This document shows positions 9,630 to 17,891 of a stretch of 64,000 nt of DNA, in pieces. Source of the stretch: Humidesulfovibrio mexicanus (GTDB lineage Bacteria > Desulfobacterota > Desulfovibrionia > Desulfovibrionales > Desulfovibrionaceae); assembly GCF_900188225.1 (NCBI RefSeq), contig NZ_FZOC01000002.1:430310-494309 (forward strand), in the 5' to 3' direction. The number at the start of each line of letters is the position of its first letter. The first letter of the stretch is position 1. The position numbers and the translations under genes were made by a program. Below the pieces are notes generated by a model. That model had not been told where the DNA came from and did not search any database. It was given only the letters and a program-made list of their open reading frames with translations.

Positions 9630-10624
9630 TTGCGGCCTCTGGTGGGAATGCGCGGCAGATGTACGGTAAAGGCCGCCCCCTTGCCCGGCTGGCTGTCCAC
9701 GCGGATGCGCCCCCCCATGCCGCTGACCAGGTTGTGGCACAGGGAGAGGCCCAGGCCCGTGCCCTGGCCCGGCGGCTTGGTGGTGAAGAAGGGGTTGAAT
9801 ATCTTGTCCATGTTTTCCGGCGCAATGCCTGGCCCGTTGTCCGAAACGCGTATGCGGATCTCGTTCTGGTCGGCCTCGGCCGCCACCTCGATGACGCCGC
9901 CGCGATCAACGGCCTGCAGGGCGTTGGTCATGAGGTTCAGCACCACCTGGCGCAACAGCGGCGAGTCCGTGCGCAGCATCGGCAGGTCCTGCTGCATATT
10001 GCGCGCGAGCGAGACGTTTTTGTACGCGGCTTCCTTGTCCACCAGCCTGGCCATGTCGTCGATGAGCCGCGCCACATCCACCTCCTGCAAAATGGGCTCG
10101 CGCTTGCGCGCGAAGTCCAGCAGCTTGTGGGTGATGTTCTTGCAGCGGTCCACCTGCGCGCGGATCTCCCGCAGCGAGTCCTTGATTTCGGTGAAGTCGG
10201 CGGAGCTGTTTTTCTCGACCTCGCCCACCAGGTGCCCGGCCCATTCGGTTTCCTGGGCGATAATGGCGATGGGGTTGTTGATTTCGTGCGCGATGCCCGC
10301 CGAGAGTTCGCCCACGGCGGCCAGCTTTTGCGACTGGATGAGTTGGGCGTTGAGGGAGGTTTTGGCCTCTTCGGCCTGGGTAAGGCGCTCCATCAGCGTT
10401 CGGGCGTGGATTGCGGCCATGACCAGGGCGGCCATGGCCAAAAGCGCGGCCAGCGGCAGACTTGCGAAGGCCGCCGCAACGACCAGGGCGCCCAGGGCTG
10501 GGGGCAGCAGAAAGTGTAGCCAAAGCACCGCGCGGCGCTCCCCGCCCACGCGCGTGCCCGTGGCCCTGGCGAGCAGGGCGCGCACGCCGCCCGGAGGGTT
10601 ATCCCCTGGCCTGCGCGCTGACAT
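9626..10624 (-). CDS. Membrane-bound sensor histidine kinase (short)
   Basis: This 332-residue kinase has two closely spaced hydrophobic segments (about residues 33-75) and no sizeable periplasmic domain. A coiled coil leads to the HisKA box GELSAGIAHEINNP (His113), then an HATPase domain with NALQAV, DNGPGIAP and GTGLGLSLCHNLV. It may sense a membrane or cytoplasmic cue rather than a periplasmic ligand. The start overlaps the response-regulator gene by 26 bp; the ATG has only a weak ribosome site and a later GTG is possible. Confidence 0.9.
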   Translation of the reverse strand: MSARRPGDNPPGGVRALLARATGTRVGGERRAVLWLHFLLPPALGALVVAAAFASLPLAALLAMAALVMAAIHARTLMERLTQAEEAKTSLNAQLIQSQKLAAVGELSAGIAHEINNPIAIIAQETEWAGHLVGEVEKNSSADFTEIKDSLREIRAQVDRCKNITHKLLDFARKREPILQEVDVARLIDDMARLVDKEAAYKNVSLARNMQQDLPMLRTDSPLLRQVVLNLMTNALQAVDRGGVIEVAAEADQNEIRIRVSDNGPGIAPENMDKIFNPFFTTKPPGQGTGLGLSLCHNLVSGMGGRIRVDSQPGKGAAFTVHLPRIPTRGRK

Positions 10625-10994
10625 TGAGGGCCTTGCGCTCGGCCGCCCGGCGCACCTTGTCCAGCAGATCGTCGAAATCCGCGGGCTTGAGCACGTAGTC
10701 GTACGCGCCAAGGCTCATGCCCTGCATCCCGGCGTCAAGCGAGGCGTGCCCGGTAAGCATGATGACTTCGGTCATGGGGCGCTTGGCGCGTATCTGCCGC
10801 AGCACTTCAAGCCCGTCCATGCCGGGCATCCGCACGTCCAGAATCACCACGTCGAAATCCTGCTCGTCAACAAGGCGCAAGGCCTCCGCACCACTCCCGG
10901 CCGTGGCCACCGGAATTTTGCGGATGCGGAAGCGTTTTGTCATGGTTTCGACGAAGTCGGCCTCGTCGTCCACAAGCAGGATGTTCATGTCCAT
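10599..10994 (-). CDS. Single-domain response regulator
   Basis: This 131-residue protein is a receiver domain and nothing more. It has the acidic pair DD (residues 9-10), phosphoacceptor Asp53 in ILDVRMPGMDG, Thr in MLTGHAS and the conserved Lys in VLKPADF. It has no output domain, so it probably works as a phosphotransfer intermediate or by protein contact. The CheY-like gene lies between two histidine kinase genes on the same strand, with a good AAGGAG site before ATG at 10994. Confidence 0.92.
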   Translation of the reverse strand: MDMNILLVDDEADFVETMTKRFRIRKIPVATAGSGAEALRLVDEQDFDVVILDVRMPGMDGLEVLRQIRAKRPMTEVIMLTGHASLDAGMQGMSLGAYDYVLKPADFDDLLDKVRRAAERKALNVSAQARG

Positions 10995-11023
10995 TCGCGC
11001 TCCTTGAAGCCTTTGCGCAAAGG

Positions 11024-12685
11024 CTAGTCTTTGTTCAGCGGCAGACCGATGATGAAGGTGGCCCCGTGGCCTTCCTCGCTTTCCACCGTGATGCGTCCGC
11101 CCAGCTTCTGGACGATGCTGAAACTGATGGTGAGCCCAAGGCCCGTGCCCTCGCCCACCTTTTTGGTGGTGAAGAAGGGGTCGAATATCTTGTCGAGCTT
11201 TTCCTTGGGGATGCCGGGGCCGGAGTCCTTGATGGTGATGATGACCTCTTCGGGATCGTGCACGGCCATTGTGCGGATGTGGATATGCCCGTCCTTGCCG
11301 ATGGCGTCGATGGCGTTGTCGATGATGTTCAAGAACACTTGCTGGAGTTGGGACGAGTCGCTGGCCACGAACGGCAGGTTCTTTTGGAAGCCGGTGTGGA
11401 TCTCGATGCCGCGGTACCGCGCCTCGTTCTGCAGGAAGGTTATGGTCTGGTTGATGACCTCGTTGATGTTCACATCCTCGTGGATGGGGTCCATGCGCCG
11501 GGCGAAGCCCAAAAGTCGATGGGTCACATCCTTGGCGCGGGTGACGTGCTGTTCGATTTTGGCGAGCGCCCCTTCGTATTCCTTGAAATTCGGACTGGCC
11601 TTGATGTCCTCCTCGGCCAGCAGGTCGCGCATCCACCCCGCTTCTTCCTTGATGATGGCCAAGGGGTTGTTGATTTCGTGGGCCACGCCGGCGGCCATTT
11701 TGCCGAGGGACGCGAGCTTGCTCGACTGGGTGAGGCTGGCGTTCAGCGCGGCCTTTTCCCGTTCCGCTTGCATCAACTGCCCCAGGATGGTGTTGCTGGT
11801 GAGGATGGTGCCTCCGGCGATGAGCAAGAAGCCCCCGGCCAGCAGCAGCCAGACCATGGAGCGCGTACGCGCCAGCGGCATCAGCTCCTCTGAGGGGTCG
11901 TCGCGAATGGCGAGCAGCCAGTTCTTGTTTTCAAGCCAGGCCAAGCCGACGAGAAACGGCTTGCCGTCCACGTTGATGGACTCCGTGCGCACGCCGGAAA
12001 ACTTGGGGAAGGATCCGAAGTCTACGCGTTGCAGCAGCTTTGGGCCAAAGCGAGGCTTTGACTGGAGCACATTGTCGGCATTGAGCAAAAAGGCGTCGCC
12101 GTTGGTGCCCAGTTGGTCGCTCTGCACAAGCGAGTCGAAGATGTCCGAGTCGATGGTGGCGCGCAGAATCCAGGTGCGGTCGCCCTCGCGGCGGCTGACG
12201 GCGATGATGAAGTGCGGATAATTGCGGCGGCCCAGAAACACGTCGCTGATGTAGAAGCCTTTGGCCGAGACCTGGTTGAACCAGTCCTCGTCCTTGTAAT
12301 TGGCGGTGCGTATGGCCCGGTACGGGCCTGTGTAGACCACATGGTCGCCGTCCTGGTCGATGACGCCCAGGTCGATGTAGTACTTGCTGCGCGCCTGCAT
12401 GAGGGTGAACACCCGCTCAAGCGTGCCTTCTTCCAGAAAGTATTGCAGCTTGTGCGTATAGGCGATGGCCATGAGCTGCGAGAGGCGCTCGTTCAGGAAC
12501 AGGTCGATGGTGCGGCGCTTGTTTTCGGTAAGGTGGCTTAAGTGTTGCACCACCTTGCCAATGTGCGCGGATTCGAACTGGCGGAAGATGGCGTAGCCCA
12601 GGATGAGCAGCGGAATGAGCGAGAACCCCAGTGTGGTCAGGACCATCTTGATGCGCAGTTTCGTGTAGCCCGAACCTTCGATCAT
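11024..12685 (-). CDS. Cache-domain sensor histidine kinase
   Basis: This 553-residue kinase has a first membrane span at about residues 13-33. A periplasmic double-Cache-like region runs to about 270 (segments YIDLGVIDQDGDHVVYTGPY and FYISDVFLGRRNYPHF are typical), followed by a second span. The HisKA box GKMAAGVAHEINNPLA (His near 332) and an HATPase domain with DSGPGIPKE and GTGLGLTISFSIV follow. Cache domains usually bind small organic ligands. It is the first gene of the minus-strand unit; ATG at 12685 has GGAAGG just upstream, while longer frames run through the divergent promoter region. Confidence 0.92.
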   Translation of the reverse strand: MIEGSGYTKLRIKMVLTTLGFSLIPLLILGYAIFRQFESAHIGKVVQHLSHLTENKRRTIDLFLNERLSQLMAIAYTHKLQYFLEEGTLERVFTLMQARSKYYIDLGVIDQDGDHVVYTGPYRAIRTANYKDEDWFNQVSAKGFYISDVFLGRRNYPHFIIAVSRREGDRTWILRATIDSDIFDSLVQSDQLGTNGDAFLLNADNVLQSKPRFGPKLLQRVDFGSFPKFSGVRTESINVDGKPFLVGLAWLENKNWLLAIRDDPSEELMPLARTRSMVWLLLAGGFLLIAGGTILTSNTILGQLMQAEREKAALNASLTQSSKLASLGKMAAGVAHEINNPLAIIKEEAGWMRDLLAEEDIKASPNFKEYEGALAKIEQHVTRAKDVTHRLLGFARRMDPIHEDVNINEVINQTITFLQNEARYRGIEIHTGFQKNLPFVASDSSQLQQVFLNIIDNAIDAIGKDGHIHIRTMAVHDPEEVIITIKDSGPGIPKEKLDKIFDPFFTTKKVGEGTGLGLTISFSIVQKLGGRITVESEEGHGATFIIGLPLNKD

Positions 12686-12825
12686 GCCTTCCACCCCGCT
12701 TTGCGCTGTGCGTGGGCTGGCGGTCGCGTCCGCACGGCCCGTCGAAACCCGCTTCCAGGGTGCATGATTACCCTCTGGGTGCGCGATATGCAAGGGGGAA
12801 ACGCCAAAGCATGGCGCGCGAGCCC

Positions 12826-12842
12826 TTGTCTTGATAAGACAA
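12826..12842. promoter_or_regulatory. Perfect 7-3-7 inverted repeat before the PEP-synthase-like gene
   Basis: TTGTCTT, three bases, AAGACAA. It lies 18 bp before the ATG at 12861, in the 175-bp divergent region between a sensor kinase and the PEP-synthase-like gene. No clear Shine-Dalgarno precedes that ATG. It may be an operator or a translation-controlling hairpin; its role is unproven. Confidence 0.4.
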
Positions 12843-12860
12843 ATCTGCGATTGCTGAACC

Positions 12861-15548
12861 ATGGCCGACCGACCCGGATTCTTTCGCCGGATTCTGCGGA
12901 CCCTTTGCGGTGACGCGTGCGCTCCCCCCCCTGGCGAGGAGGAGCTGCGAACCCTGTTCGCCGCCCGTTCACAGGCCTTCATGCGCCTTCTGTCGGCCAA
13001 CAACAAGGCGCTTGAGATCATGAGCGATCTTGAGGAGGCGCTCGGAGGATCGCGCATATTCGGCATGAGCTTCATTCGGGCAAACACTACCGCCGTTGGC
13101 GTCAACGTGTTCAAGCTCGTGCGGTCCCTCACCGAGTTGGAGCCCGGCCGCTACGAGCCGCTTTTCGACCGACTCGCGTCCATTCAAGCCGAGATTGACG
13201 CCATCCTTTCCCGCAAGGCCGGGCGGCAAGCCGCGCCCCTGGTCCTTGATGTGTCCCGCATCGACCGCCATGCCGCCGACCTTGTGGGCGGCAAGATGGC
13301 CAATCTCGCCGACATGCGCACCTCCCTTGGCCTGCCGGTTCCCGCGGGGTTCGTGGTCACGGCCGCAGGGTACGAGGCCTTCATGGCCGCAGGCGACCTG
13401 CAGGCCGAAATCAACGCCCGTCTGCAATCCCTGCCCGAAGACGCCGCACCGGGCGATGCCGAGGCTGTGGCCGCGCGGTTTCGCGTTTCCTCGGAAATCC
13501 GCCAGAGCATAATGGCCGCCCAGGTGCCGCCACCCCTGGCCGACGCCATTCGCGGGGCCTATGCCTGCCTGCGCGAGGAACTGGGCGGCGCAACGGTGAG
13601 GGTTTCGCTGCGCAGCAGCGCCCTGGGCGAGGATGCGGCCGGAACGACCTTTGCCGGGCAATTCAAGAGCATCCTGAATGTGCCCGAAGAAGGCCTGCTC
13701 GACGCCTACAAGGAGATCGTCGCCAGCAAGCACACTCTGCACGCCATCACCTACCGGCTGAACCGGGGCATCCGCGACGAGGATGTGGCCATGTGCGTGG
13801 GCTGCATGGAGCTGGTGGACGCCCGCGCAGGAGGGGTCATGTATTCGCGCAACCCGCTGGCCCCCCGCGATCCTGCCGTGGTCATCAACTCCGTATGGGG
13901 GCTGCCCACCGCCGTGGTGGACGGCACCACGCCAACCGATCTGTTCGTGGTCGAGCGCGTGTCCGGGGACGGTTTCGCCCTGCGCGAGCGCGAGATCAAG
14001 ACCAAGGCCGAGCGGACCGTGCCGGACCAAGGCGAGGGCCTTCGGCGCGAGGTCCTGCCTGCCGAATTGGCGGCGGAGCCTTCGCTCACCGATGCGCAAG
14101 CCCTGGAGCTGGCTCGCTTTGCTGATGGATTGGAGCGCGCCTACGGGGGGCCGCAGGACATCGAGTGGGCTGTGGACCCGGCCGGGCGCGTGCAGTTGTT
14201 GCAGTGCCGTCCGCTTGCCTTGGCCGCCCCGGACGCGACCGGCATTCCAACGGGACGCGCCGTTCCTGGCGCCACGGAGCTTCTCGCCGGTGGAGCGGCC
14301 GCCTGCGCCGGAGCCGGGGCCGGGCCGGTATTCGTGGCGAGAAAAGAGATCGACGCCCTGCGCTTTCCCGACGGGGCCGTGCTTGTGGTTCCCATGGCCT
14401 TGCCGCGCTGGGCGGCGTTGTTGCCGCGCGCCGCAGCTCTTGTGGCGGAGCAGGGGGGCATCACCGGGCATCTGGCCAATGTCGCGCGCGAGTTCGGGGT
14501 GCCTGCGCTTTTTGATGTTCCTGGCGCGGCGGATGCGCTGTCCGAGGGCGTCGAGGTGACGGTGGACGCGTTGGGGCGACGCATCTATGCGGGCCGCGTG
14601 GATGCGTTGTTGTCCAAGCAGGCGCCGCGGGCGACGGTCATGGCGGGCAGCCCCGTGTTTGAATGCCTGCGCGAGGTTTCACGGCTTGTGCTGCCCTTGA
14701 ACCTTACGGATCCTGAGTCGCCGGAGTTCCGGCCGGAAAACTGCTCCACCTACCACGACATCACCCGCTATGCCCACGAGATGAGCGTGCGCGACATGTT
14801 CGACTTCGGCGCGCGCAGCGGTCTGGCCAGCCAGGCCAGCAAGCAGCTGGCGTGCGAAGTGCCCATGCAGTGGTGGGTGGTCAACCTGGACGACGGTTTC
14901 ACCGGCCCGGTGCCGGAACGGTTCGTCCACCTTGCCGACATCTCCAGCGCGCCCATGCTGGCCATCTGGGCGGGCATTTGCGCGGTGCCTTGGGCCGGGC
15001 CCCCGCCGGCAAGCGCGCGCGGCATGATGAACGTCTTCCTTGAAGCCACCATGAACCCCGAGCTGGCCGAAGGCGGACCGGGGGGATTCAGCGACCGCAA
15101 CGTGTTCATGATCTCCAGCCGCTACGCCTGCCTGAGCTCGCGTTTCGGTTTCCATTTCACGACCATTGAATCCATGCTCACCGATGGCGACTTTGATTCC
15201 TACGCCGGATTCAAGTTCAGCGGCGGCGCGGCGGACGCGGGCCGCCGGGTGCTGCGCGCCGAGCTTATCGCCGATGTGCTGGAGCGGCACGGCTTTCACG
15301 CCAAGGTGCGCGGCGACAACCTTTTCGCCAAGGCGGAGAGCCGCGACCATGGCTTCATCCTCGACAGGCTGCGCATCCTTGGCTACCTGCTGGTGCACAC
15401 GAGACAGTTGGACATGGCCATGGCCGACAGGGGAGCGGCCGATGCCATGCGCGACAAGTTGCTGTCCGACATCACGGCCATATTGGCGGTTCCCTTTCCC
15501 CTTCCGCAGGCGTGCCAGGGCTGGGCAAAAGCCGGGGGCAAGGCATGA
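12861..15548 (+). CDS. PEP synthase/PPDK-like protein with atypical C-terminus
   Basis: This 895-residue protein has an N-terminal helical part, then a PPDK_N ATP-grasp domain (about residues 130-460; VGGKMANLADM, LPVPAGFVVT, RVSLRSSALGEDA). A mobile phosphohistidine-like domain (about 480-580) carries GGITGHLANVAREFGVPALF, where His near 537 matches the catalytic His of GGMTSHAA. The usual C-terminal PEP/pyruvate TIM barrel is not recognisable. Instead there are about 290 residues of unknown type, starting after VDALLSKQAP and containing an MQWWVVNLDDGF segment. It could phosphorylate or transfer phosphate to something other than pyruvate. ATGA overlap with the next gene indicates coupling to the glycosyltransferases. 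Confidence 0.82.
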   Translation: MADRPGFFRRILRTLCGDACAPPPGEEELRTLFAARSQAFMRLLSANNKALEIMSDLEEALGGSRIFGMSFIRANTTAVGVNVFKLVRSLTELEPGRYEPLFDRLASIQAEIDAILSRKAGRQAAPLVLDVSRIDRHAADLVGGKMANLADMRTSLGLPVPAGFVVTAAGYEAFMAAGDLQAEINARLQSLPEDAAPGDAEAVAARFRVSSEIRQSIMAAQVPPPLADAIRGAYACLREELGGATVRVSLRSSALGEDAAGTTFAGQFKSILNVPEEGLLDAYKEIVASKHTLHAITYRLNRGIRDEDVAMCVGCMELVDARAGGVMYSRNPLAPRDPAVVINSVWGLPTAVVDGTTPTDLFVVERVSGDGFALREREIKTKAERTVPDQGEGLRREVLPAELAAEPSLTDAQALELARFADGLERAYGGPQDIEWAVDPAGRVQLLQCRPLALAAPDATGIPTGRAVPGATELLAGGAAACAGAGAGPVFVARKEIDALRFPDGAVLVVPMALPRWAALLPRAAALVAEQGGITGHLANVAREFGVPALFDVPGAADALSEGVEVTVDALGRRIYAGRVDALLSKQAPRATVMAGSPVFECLREVSRLVLPLNLTDPESPEFRPENCSTYHDITRYAHEMSVRDMFDFGARSGLASQASKQLACEVPMQWWVVNLDDGFTGPVPERFVHLADISSAPMLAIWAGICAVPWAGPPPASARGMMNVFLEATMNPELAEGGPGGFSDRNVFMISSRYACLSSRFGFHFTTIESMLTDGDFDSYAGFKFSGGAADAGRRVLRAELIADVLERHGFHAKVRGDNLFAKAESRDHGFILDRLRILGYLLVHTRQLDMAMADRGAADAMRDKLLSDITAILAVPFPLPQACQGWAKAGGKA

Positions 15549-16624
15549 GCGGACGGGTGCGGGTGCTCCATGTGCTCAAGTCCCTGGGGCTTGGCGGCAC
15601 GGAGAAGGTCGCCCAGTCGTTTCTTGCGCATTTGGACAGGGACCGCTTCGAAACCGCCGTCCACAGCCCGGAGGACGGCCCCCGCGCCGCGCAGATCCGC
15701 CAGGGCGGCAGCGCCACCTTCGTGGGCATGGATCTTGGCCGTGCATTGTCCGTCTTTCGCCCGCAGGTGGTGCATCTGCACCGGGCGGGCTGGCCGGAAC
15801 CGGAGTTCCTCCGCCCAGTGCGGGACTACGCAGCCAGGAACCCTGTCCTGGTGGTGGAGACCAATGTTTTCGGCCGACACGACCCCTCGCCTTCGGGGAG
15901 CGTCATCGACACGCACCTGTTCGTTTCGCATTTCTGCGCCGAGCGCTACGCCAGGCATACGGGCGTTGCTGTTTCCTGGCCCCGCTACGGGGTGCTCTAC
16001 AACCCAGTGGACACGGATTTTTTCGCCGCCGCCCTGCCCGATGGACCGCAGCCTTCCGAGCCGGTCGTCGGCCGCATTTCCCGGGCCGATCCCGGCAAGT
16101 GGTCGCGTCTGGCCCTTGAGATTCTGCCCATCCTGGCGCGCGCAACGCCGGGGTTCCGCTACCGTGTGGTGGGCGGCGTCCCCGAGGCCATGTCCTTTGT
16201 GCGTGCGCACGGTCTTTCGCCCCATGTGGAGTTTCTGCCGCCGCTGTCCACGGACGCCGAGCTCGCCGGATTCTATGGAGGACTTGCCGTGCTGGCCCAC
16301 GCCAACGACGCGGGTGAGAGCTTCGGACTGGTCATCGCCGAAGCCATGGCCTGCGGCCTGCCCGTGGTGACGCATCCAAGCCGCGAGGAGCGCGACAACG
16401 CGCAGGTGGAGCTTGTGGAGCACGGTGTCACCGGACTTGTGGCGGAAACCGCCGAGGAGTACGCGGCCTGCGTGCGACGTCTGCTTGAGAATTCCGCCGA
16501 GGCGCGCGCCATGGGTCTCGCCGGGCGGGATAAAGCCCGGCGGCTGTACCGCGCTCAGGACATCGCGGGCAGGCTTGGCGACCTGTACGAGGAGTTACTG
16601 GCGCGCAAGAGGGAGGGAGCATGA
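15545..16624 (+). CDS. Family 1 (GT-B) glycosyltransferase
   Basis: This 359-residue GT-B glycosyltransferase has the N-terminal glycine loop KSLGLGGTEKVAQ and a C-terminal nucleotide-sugar motif with the EX7E pair in ESFGLVIAEAMACGLPVV (about residues 259-276). It likely adds a sugar from a UDP or GDP donor to a surface glycan; donor and acceptor are not predictable. It is joined by 4-bp ATGA overlaps to both neighbours, so the three genes are translated together. Confidence 0.9.
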   Translation: MSGRVRVLHVLKSLGLGGTEKVAQSFLAHLDRDRFETAVHSPEDGPRAAQIRQGGSATFVGMDLGRALSVFRPQVVHLHRAGWPEPEFLRPVRDYAARNPVLVVETNVFGRHDPSPSGSVIDTHLFVSHFCAERYARHTGVAVSWPRYGVLYNPVDTDFFAAALPDGPQPSEPVVGRISRADPGKWSRLALEILPILARATPGFRYRVVGGVPEAMSFVRAHGLSPHVEFLPPLSTDAELAGFYGGLAVLAHANDAGESFGLVIAEAMACGLPVVTHPSREERDNAQVELVEHGVTGLVAETAEEYAACVRRLLENSAEARAMGLAGRDKARRLYRAQDIAGRLGDLYEELLARKREGA

Positions 16625-17811
16625 GCGTGGACGATCCGCTTTTCGAGTATGCGGCCGAGGTGCTCTCCTTCGGGTTTAAGGATGCTGCGGAGGCCGTTCC
16701 GCCCGATCAGGGCGCGCCGGACGCCATGGAGCGCATCATCGCCCGTTGCCTGGCGGCTTTTGCCCGTTCGGGCAGGAAGCACATGGCGTTGCTTGGACTG
16801 GGGTCGGGCTTCGTGGCCAAAGCCCTGGCCTCATCGCTGCCCCACGGGGCGCTGGTGGTGTGCGAACAGGACGTGGAATTGGCCAGAAGCCTGTCCCGGG
16901 CAGGTCGGCTTGGCTGGTGGCGGCGCGAAGGCGGGGCGCGGCTCGCCCTGGACGCCTCCCCCTGGGCGCTGCTGTTTTTGTTCGACCGTGCCGCAATCCG
17001 GCTCGATGACCTTTTTGTGCTGCCCAATCCTGAACTGGACCCGGCCCGCAAGGTCCGGCTGCGGACGCTGGAGACCCTGCTCTGCCGGTCACGGCTTTTG
17101 GGGCCGCCGCCGCAAGTCCCTGCGCCGCGTCTTTCGGTGGCCGCAATCGTTTCGCCAGCCGAGCCGGAACTCCAGTGCTTTTTCGCCCAGTTGCCGCCCT
17201 GGCTGCATGAGCTGGTTCTGGTCTGGGATGCGGAGCACCTGCCTTCCATGAATCTCCCGCGCGCGTTTCCCGTTTGGCAGACGGCCCGGCCCTTGGCCCG
17301 CGACTTCGCGGCCCAGCGCAACGCCATGCTTGCCGCCTGCACGGGAGACTGGGTGTTCAGCCTGGATGCTGACGAGCGGCTGTCGGATATTGATTGGGCG
17401 GCTTTGCCGCTTTTGTGTGCCTACCCAGACATTTGCGCTTGGCATCTGCCCCGCGTGACGGTCTACCCGACCCCGGGCCGCGCCCTTGCTGGGTATGGCC
17501 TTTGGCCGGACGTGCAGCTGCGCTTGTTCCGCCGCGCGCCTGGCCTGTCTTACGTCGGCTCGGTGCATGAGCGGCTTACCGGGCTTGCCGGGCGTCAGGC
17601 CGTGTCGCTGGACCTGGAGATTGAGCACTTGAGCCGCCTGCGCAAGGGGGAGGCGGAAATTCGCCGCAAGCTGGAGGGATTCGACGAGGCCGCTGCGGGA
17701 AGCGTGCGCCATACGCTGAGCGCGGAGTATCCGAGCGTGCCCCGTTCGCTGCTGACGTCGCATCGGACGATGCTGCCCAGGGGGCTCTTGCTTCCAGACG
17801 CGATGGCGTGA
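16621..17811 (+). CDS. Glycosyltransferase family 2-like protein with N-terminal extension
   Basis: This 396-residue protein has a GT-A-like domain in its second half, with RNAML AACTGDWVFSLDADERLSD (DxD near residue 248) and a late VGSVHERL segment typical of SunS/TPR-type GT2 enzymes. The first 160 residues are unlike GT2 and include LLGLGSGFVAKALA, which resembles a Rossmann/methyltransferase glycine loop. The usual nucleotide-binding N-terminus of GT2 is weak (SVAAIVSPAEPELQCF). It is coupled to the GT-B gene by ATGA. Confidence 0.75.
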   Translation: MSVDDPLFEYAAEVLSFGFKDAAEAVPPDQGAPDAMERIIARCLAAFARSGRKHMALLGLGSGFVAKALASSLPHGALVVCEQDVELARSLSRAGRLGWWRREGGARLALDASPWALLFLFDRAAIRLDDLFVLPNPELDPARKVRLRTLETLLCRSRLLGPPPQVPAPRLSVAAIVSPAEPELQCFFAQLPPWLHELVLVWDAEHLPSMNLPRAFPVWQTARPLARDFAAQRNAMLAACTGDWVFSLDADERLSDIDWAALPLLCAYPDICAWHLPRVTVYPTPGRALAGYGLWPDVQLRLFRRAPGLSYVGSVHERLTGLAGRQAVSLDLEIEHLSRLRKGEAEIRRKLEGFDEAAAGSVRHTLSAEYPSVPRSLLTSHRTMLPRGLLLPDAMA

Positions 17812-17891
17812 GTGCGCCGAAGCTTGCTTCCCTTGCGCGAAGCGTCTAGACTGTTTTTTCTACAGCAACGTCAACACCGGAAGGACCACGG

